Shown here piece after piece: positions 25,701-27,729 of a DNA stretch of 27,729 nucleotides. Source of the stretch: CAVYPR01 sp052145775 (GTDB taxonomy: Bacteria > Actinomycetota > Acidimicrobiia > Acidimicrobiales > RAAP-2); assembly GCA_052145775.1 (NCBI GenBank), contig JBKQNY010000089.1, forward strand, positions 1 through 27,729, read 5' to 3'. A program made the translations under genes and the position numbers. The notes beneath the pieces were generated by a model. It was not told the DNA's origin, did no database searches, and saw only the letters and a program-made list of their open reading frames with translations. Within the stretch, counting starts at the first letter, position 1; each line of letters opens with the position of its first letter.

Positions 25701-27729
25701 CGTTCACGCCCACCACAGGAACGACCTCGGGCACAACCTCGGTGACCATCACCGGCACCAACCTCTACGCCGCCACGTCCGTGAAGTTCGGGACAACAAC
25801 AGCCAAGAGCTACACCGTGACATCGCCCACGACCATCAAGGCCGTGACCAAGCCTCACGTGGCCGCGACAGTCAAGGTGAAGGTCACAACGGCCGGGGGG
25901 TCGGCCACCTCGACCGGCAACTACAAGTTCGTGGCCCACGCCCCCACGGTCACCTCGTTCACCCCCACCACAGGCCCCACCTCGGGTACAACGACGGTGA
26001 CGATCACCGGCACCAACCTTTACGGCGCCACCTCCGTGAAGTTCGGAACAACAACAGCCAATAGCTTCACCGTGACATCGCCCACGACCATCAAGGCCGT
26101 CACCAAGACCCACGCGCCGGGAACAGTGACGGTCAAGGTCACTACGGTCGGTGGGACCGCCACGGCCGGCTCGGACTTCAAGTTCAAGGCCCCCGTCCCC
26201 ACGATCACCTCGTTCACTCCCGCCACAGGCAGCACCTCGGGCACAACGACGGTGACGATTACCGGGACCGGGTTCAGCGGGACCGGCTTCTCGGCCACCG
26301 CCGTCACATTCGGCACAGTGGCCGCAAAGAGTTACACCGTCACAAGTTCCACCACCATCAAGGCGGTCACCAAGCCCCACGTGGCCGGCACAGTCAAGAT
26401 CACAGTCACCACCGCCGGAGGCACAGCCACCTCGCCGAGTGACTACAAGTACGTGGCCCCCACGCCTATCATCTCCTCGTTCACCCCCGTTACAGGCAGC
26501 ACCTCGGGAACAACGACGGTGACCATCACGGGCGCCGGACTCTACGGCGCCACCACCGTCAGGTTCGGTACAACAACAGCCAAGAGCTTCACCGTGACAT
26601 CGCCCACGACCATCAAGGCCGTGACCAAGACCCACCTGGCCGGCACAGTCACCGTGAAGGTGACCACGGCGGGCGGGACGGCAACCGCCGCCTCCGACTT
26701 CAGATTCGTGGCCCCGGTCCCCACGATCACCTCGTTCACCCCGGCCACAGGGACCACCTCGGGCACAGCGACGGTGACCATCACCGGCACCGGCTTCATC
26801 GGCGCCACCTCCGTGAAATTCGGCACAACAACAGCCAAGAGCTTCGCCGTGACATCGCCCACGACCATCAAGGCCGTCACCAAGCCCCACGTGGCCGGCA
26901 CAGTGAAGGTGAAGGTCACCACGGCCGGAGGGACGGCCACTTCGGCGGGCAGCTACAAGTTTGTGGCCCCGGTTCCCACCATCACGTCGTTCACCCCTGC
27001 CACAGGGACCACCTCGGGCACAACGACGGTGACCATCACCGGCACCGGCTTCATCGGCGCCACCTCCGTGAAATTCGGCACAACAACAGCCAAGAGCTTC
27101 ACCGTGACATCTCCGACGACCATCAGAGCCGTCACCAAGACCCACGCACCGGGCACAGTGAAGGTGAAGGTCACCACGACCGGAGGGACCGCGACCTCAA
27201 CGGGTTACTACAAGTTCATCGCACCTGCGCCGACGGTCACCTCATTCACCCCTACGACAGGGACGACGTCGGGAACAACGACGGTGACGATCACCGGCAC
27301 CAGCTTCTATAACGTCAGCGCGGTCAAATTCGGCACAACAACAGCCAAGAGCTTCACCGTGACATCCCCCACGACCATCAAGGCCGTCACCAAGAGCCAC
27401 GTGCCAGGCACAGTGACGGTGAAGGTGACCACGGCGACCGGTACGGCCACCGCCGGGTCCGACTTCAAGTTCGTGGCCCCGGTCCCGACCATCACCTCGT
27501 TCACCCCGGCCACGGGGACCACCTCGGGCACAACGACGGTGACCATCACCGGCACCGGCTTCATCGGCGCCACCTCCGTGAAGTTCGGCACAACAACAGC
27601 CAAGAGCTTCACCGTGACATCGCCCACGACCATCAAGGCCGTCACCAAGACCCATGCACCGGGCACAGTGACGGTGAAGGTGACCACGGCAGGGGGGACG
27701 GCCACCGCCGGCTCCGACTTCAAGTTCGT
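19751..27729 (+). CDS. Giant prepilin-propeller-TIG repeat protein, 3' end outside the window
   Basis: The frame stays open from GTG 19751 to the window edge: 2659 complete codons and no stop. I checked codon phase at 20641, 21241, 22021, 25921 and the end. Residues 1-12 (MLDARRGHPEAG) form a prepilin leader. Cleavage after Gly12 leaves FGLVEVIVAFTVLLAVVVPV, with Glu at mature position 5 and a hydrophobic helix, the class III signal processed by prepilin peptidase. Next come a pilin-like region to about 190, a CAFFELPVGTYKV strand pair (about 220-235), seven Cys-paired propeller repeats (342-685), a basic linker, and at least 22 IPT/TIG repeats from residue 762. GTG is preferred because it gives a normal-length leader, although its ribosome site (GAGG) is weak; ATG 19580 is the alternative. 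It is probably a minor pilin or membrane-anchored adhesin with an extended stalk. Threonine is very abundant. Confidence 0.88.
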   Translation, partial: MLDARRGHPEAGFGLVEVIVAFTVLLAVVVPVSYLLDNILGQAATARNHVQALSIAEKWLEKLNSTGPPAFSTPNRLPNVGNDIYEGQKLATTKQQRYTVSGTTKYYTVAKFTWQTITDKPNLCLSATVPQILDLTVKTSYLGGSVTDSTELDYPPDGLPTYGFLGVQLEGSPTSATDPTPPQAKNGQRYKGLNGRIATAPVTVTSVTNPSTIHTSTAGPDGCAFFELPVGTYKVKAGNYKILTTFVTTGSLGATTITYAPRVQVSLSKVTVAGPFLYDEGAYIDVDYADSTVTDGSLICPDDGEFQCLATGQGTTGGTTAATNVLSGTKWKSKDLPSTDGIEKIESSACTSSLCVAVGFGAAGAAAITDSTSSSVGTWAAASPPSTFGVTILHQVRCPSSTACLAIGTTATGAVILGIAASKDGSGDITLNWSKDTPPSGVTLTSLSALTCAGTAACFVTGATSAGPVLLAGAASGSAETWVQDIPTTPPSTGPKYGTLSQLKCVKSSACFVVATASTAPVVLAGGISPSQEAWSKDTLPGTVSSISQVTCASSTACFAIGVSASKPVVLAGAVSPSAENWVSDTLPATMKSGSQITCAPTACFVIGTDGSGDGIFAGPASSSTSSWTKDSVPGGLQLTHINCTGTTECIVTGVNTTVQSAIVLVGAVSSTAETFTTANFPTPVTAVTASAIKPSGGSSTARTSRQAVLTSAVVAGSNATKSPSTARKPKLGNLVDTITRGMGAGTPHRAFLAANPQAPPPSITSFTPTTGSISGTTTVTIKGTNLNGASAVKFGTTTAKSYTDTSSTTIKAVTKPHAQGTVKIKVTTTRGTAASSSDFKFVPPVPTITSFSPATGSTLGTATVTITGTGFSGTGFSATSVKFGTTTAKSYSVTSSTTIKAVTKAHAPGTVVLKVTTAGGTATAGSDYKFKAPVPTITTFNPATGTTSGTSSVTITGTGFSGTGFSATAVTFGTVAAKSYTVTSSTTIRAVTPPHVAGTVKITVTTAGGTATSSADYKYKASTPTISSFTPTTGTTSGTATVTITGTNLYGATAVKFGTTTAKSYTVTSPTTVKAVTKTHAPGTVKVKVTTAGGTVTAGSDYKFKAPVPTITSFTPTTGTTSGTTTVAITGTGFSGTGFSATAVTFGTSPAKSYTVTSSTTIKAVTSPHVAATVKITVTTAGGTATSSADYKFKASTPTIISFTPATGTTSGTTTVTITGTNLYGATAVKFGTTTAKSYTVTSPTTVKAVTKPHVAGTVKVKVTTAGGTATSTGNFKFVASTPTITSFTPATGTTSGTTTVTITGTSLYGATAVKFGTTTAKSYTVTSPTTIKAVTKTHVPGTATLKVTTAGGTATAGSDYKFKAPTPTITSFTPATGTTSGTTTVTITGTGFSGTGFSATAVTFGTVAAKSYTVTSSTTIRAVTPPHVAGTVKITVTTVGGTAISSTDYKYKAPTPSITSFIPVTGTTSGTTTVTITGIGLYGATSVKFGTTTAKSYTVTNPTTVKAVTKTHAPGTVTVKVTTAGGTATAGSDYKFKAPVPTITSFTPTTGTTSGTTTMTITGTGFSGSGFSATAVKVGTAAAKSYTVTSSTTIKAVTQAHVAGTVKITVTTVGGTATSASDYTYVAHTPTIASFSPATGTTSGTTTVTITGTNLYGATAVKFGTTTAKSYTVTSPTTIKAVTKTHAPGTVTVKVTTDGGTATSGSNFKFVAPVPTITSFTPTTGTTSGTSTVTITGTGFNGTGFSATAVKFGTTTAKSYTVTSSTIIKAVTKPHVAATVKVKVTTAGGTATSAGNYKFVAPVPTITSFTPATGTTSGTTTVTITGTGFYGATAVKFGTTTAKSYTVTSPTTIKAVTKTHAPGTVTVKVISVGGTGTVASDFKFVAPAPTITSFTPTTGTTSGTITVTIIGTGFSGTGFSAASVKFGTTTAKSFTVTSSTTIRAVTKPHVADTVTLRVTTVGGTATAGSDFKFVAHTPTITSFTPTTGTTSGTTSVTITGTNLYAATSVKFGTTTAKSYTVTSPTTIKAVTKPHVAATVKVKVTTAGGSATSTGNYKFVAHAPTVTSFTPTTGPTSGTTTVTITGTNLYGATSVKFGTTTANSFTVTSPTTIKAVTKTHAPGTVTVKVTTVGGTATAGSDFKFKAPVPTITSFTPATGSTSGTTTVTITGTGFSGTGFSATAVTFGTVAAKSYTVTSSTTIKAVTKPHVAGTVKITVTTAGGTATSPSDYKYVAPTPIISSFTPVTGSTSGTTTVTITGAGLYGATTVRFGTTTAKSFTVTSPTTIKAVTKTHLAGTVTVKVTTAGGTATAASDFRFVAPVPTITSFTPATGTTSGTATVTITGTGFIGATSVKFGTTTAKSFAVTSPTTIKAVTKPHVAGTVKVKVTTAGGTATSAGSYKFVAPVPTITSFTPATGTTSGTTTVTITGTGFIGATSVKFGTTTAKSFTVTSPTTIRAVTKTHAPGTVKVKVTTTGGTATSTGYYKFIAPAPTVTSFTPTTGTTSGTTTVTITGTSFYNVSAVKFGTTTAKSFTVTSPTTIKAVTKSHVPGTVTVKVTTATGTATAGSDFKFVAPVPTITSFTPATGTTSGTTTVTITGTGFIGATSVKFGTTTAKSFTVTSPTTIKAVTKTHAPGTVTVKVTTAGGTATAGSDFKF
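20774..21805 (+). repeat. Seven cysteine-paired propeller repeats
   Basis: Seven units of about 45-55 codons follow the pattern [VIL]xC-x(4-5)-C[FLVI]xxG..., then VVLAG or similar, then W..D..P. The cysteine pairs are CTSSLC, CPSSTAC, CAGTAAC, CVKSSAC, CASSTAC, CAPTAC and CTGTTEC. Seven similar beta-rich units fit a seven-bladed propeller with one disulfide per blade. Similar CxSSxxCxAVG repeats occur in other actinobacterial exported proteins. Confidence 0.75.
22034..27729 (+). repeat. IPT/TIG repeat array, 22 units to the window edge
   Basis: Units start at 22034, 22289, 22556, 22823, 23078, 23345, 23600, 23855, 24122, 24377, 24644, 24899, 25166, 25421, 25688, 25943, 26198, 26465, 26720, 26975, 27230 and 27485 (last one incomplete). 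Each has PTITSFTPATGTTSGTTTVT, an ITGT turn, VKFGTTTAKS, a TIKAVT strand and a final DYKF or DFKF, the IPT/TIG immunoglobulin-like pattern. Fourteen units are 255 bp. Eight (units 2, 3, 5, 8, 10, 12, 14, 17) are 267 bp because of a GFSGTGFSA loop. Confidence 0.92.

Noticed and set aside
22034..27729. CRISPR-like or satellite DNA
   Set aside because: Units are 255 or 267 bp, contiguous, keep the reading frame and encode TIG domains. There are no short identical repeats with unique spacers.

Overview
The window looks like chromosomal DNA of a high-GC actinomycete, most likely an acidimicrobiia-type soil or freshwater actinobacterium. This is inference from three things: GC-rich codon third positions, GTG starts with GTGA/ATGA stop-start overlaps, and families common in that group (GYWLVGSDGG propeller repeats, a VirB4-like ATPase of the actinobacterial type, P450/Baeyer-Villiger/amidohydrolase operons). 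No rRNA, tRNA or CRISPR array was seen.

Layout. (1) 1-3936 (+) is the 3' part of a modular secreted protein: right-handed beta-helix with choice-of-anchor-Q-like end, InlB B-repeat, three He_PIG/cadherin-like repeats, a fibronectin III domain, a beta domain, a proline linker and six GY[FW]LVGSDGG repeats. (2) 4056-5129 (-) is a VirB4/TraC-like conjugation ATPase cut off just after Walker B. A second, shorter copy with the same 3' end lies at 11699-11965. The two form 261-bp direct repeats about 7.65 kb apart. (3) Between them is a compact minus-strand operon (11483 to 5339): two amidohydrolase_2 proteins, a cytochrome P450, a Baeyer-Villiger-type flavin monooxygenase and an Rrf2 regulator with three cysteines. 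It reads as an oxidative catabolic pathway of unknown substrate. (4) 11981-17059 is a divergent lipid-modification locus: SRPBCC protein and SDR leftward, and a COG2907-like FAD oxidoreductase, DUF1365 protein and cyclopropane-fatty-acid-synthase-family methyltransferase rightward. A perfect 16-bp palindrome sits between the two divergent starts. (5) 17392-19216 is an intact insertion sequence with perfect inverted repeats, a DDE transposase (NF041680/IS701-like) and a divergent DUF6788-like accessory gene. (6) 19751 to the right edge is one giant plus-strand reading frame that never closes in the window (at least 2659 codons).

The giant gene is the most unusual object here. It starts with a type IV prepilin leader and N-methylation motif (AG/FGLVE), continues with a pilin-like domain, then seven repeats each with a cysteine pair (a probable seven-bladed beta-propeller), a linker, and at least 22 tandem IPT/TIG repeats of 85 or 89 residues. 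The design suggests a minor pilin carrying a very long threonine-rich stalk, which could act as a pilus-linked or membrane-anchored adhesin. Long open frames on the opposite strand of the repeat array are shadows of this gene.

All domain names come from recognising motifs by eye. No search was run.
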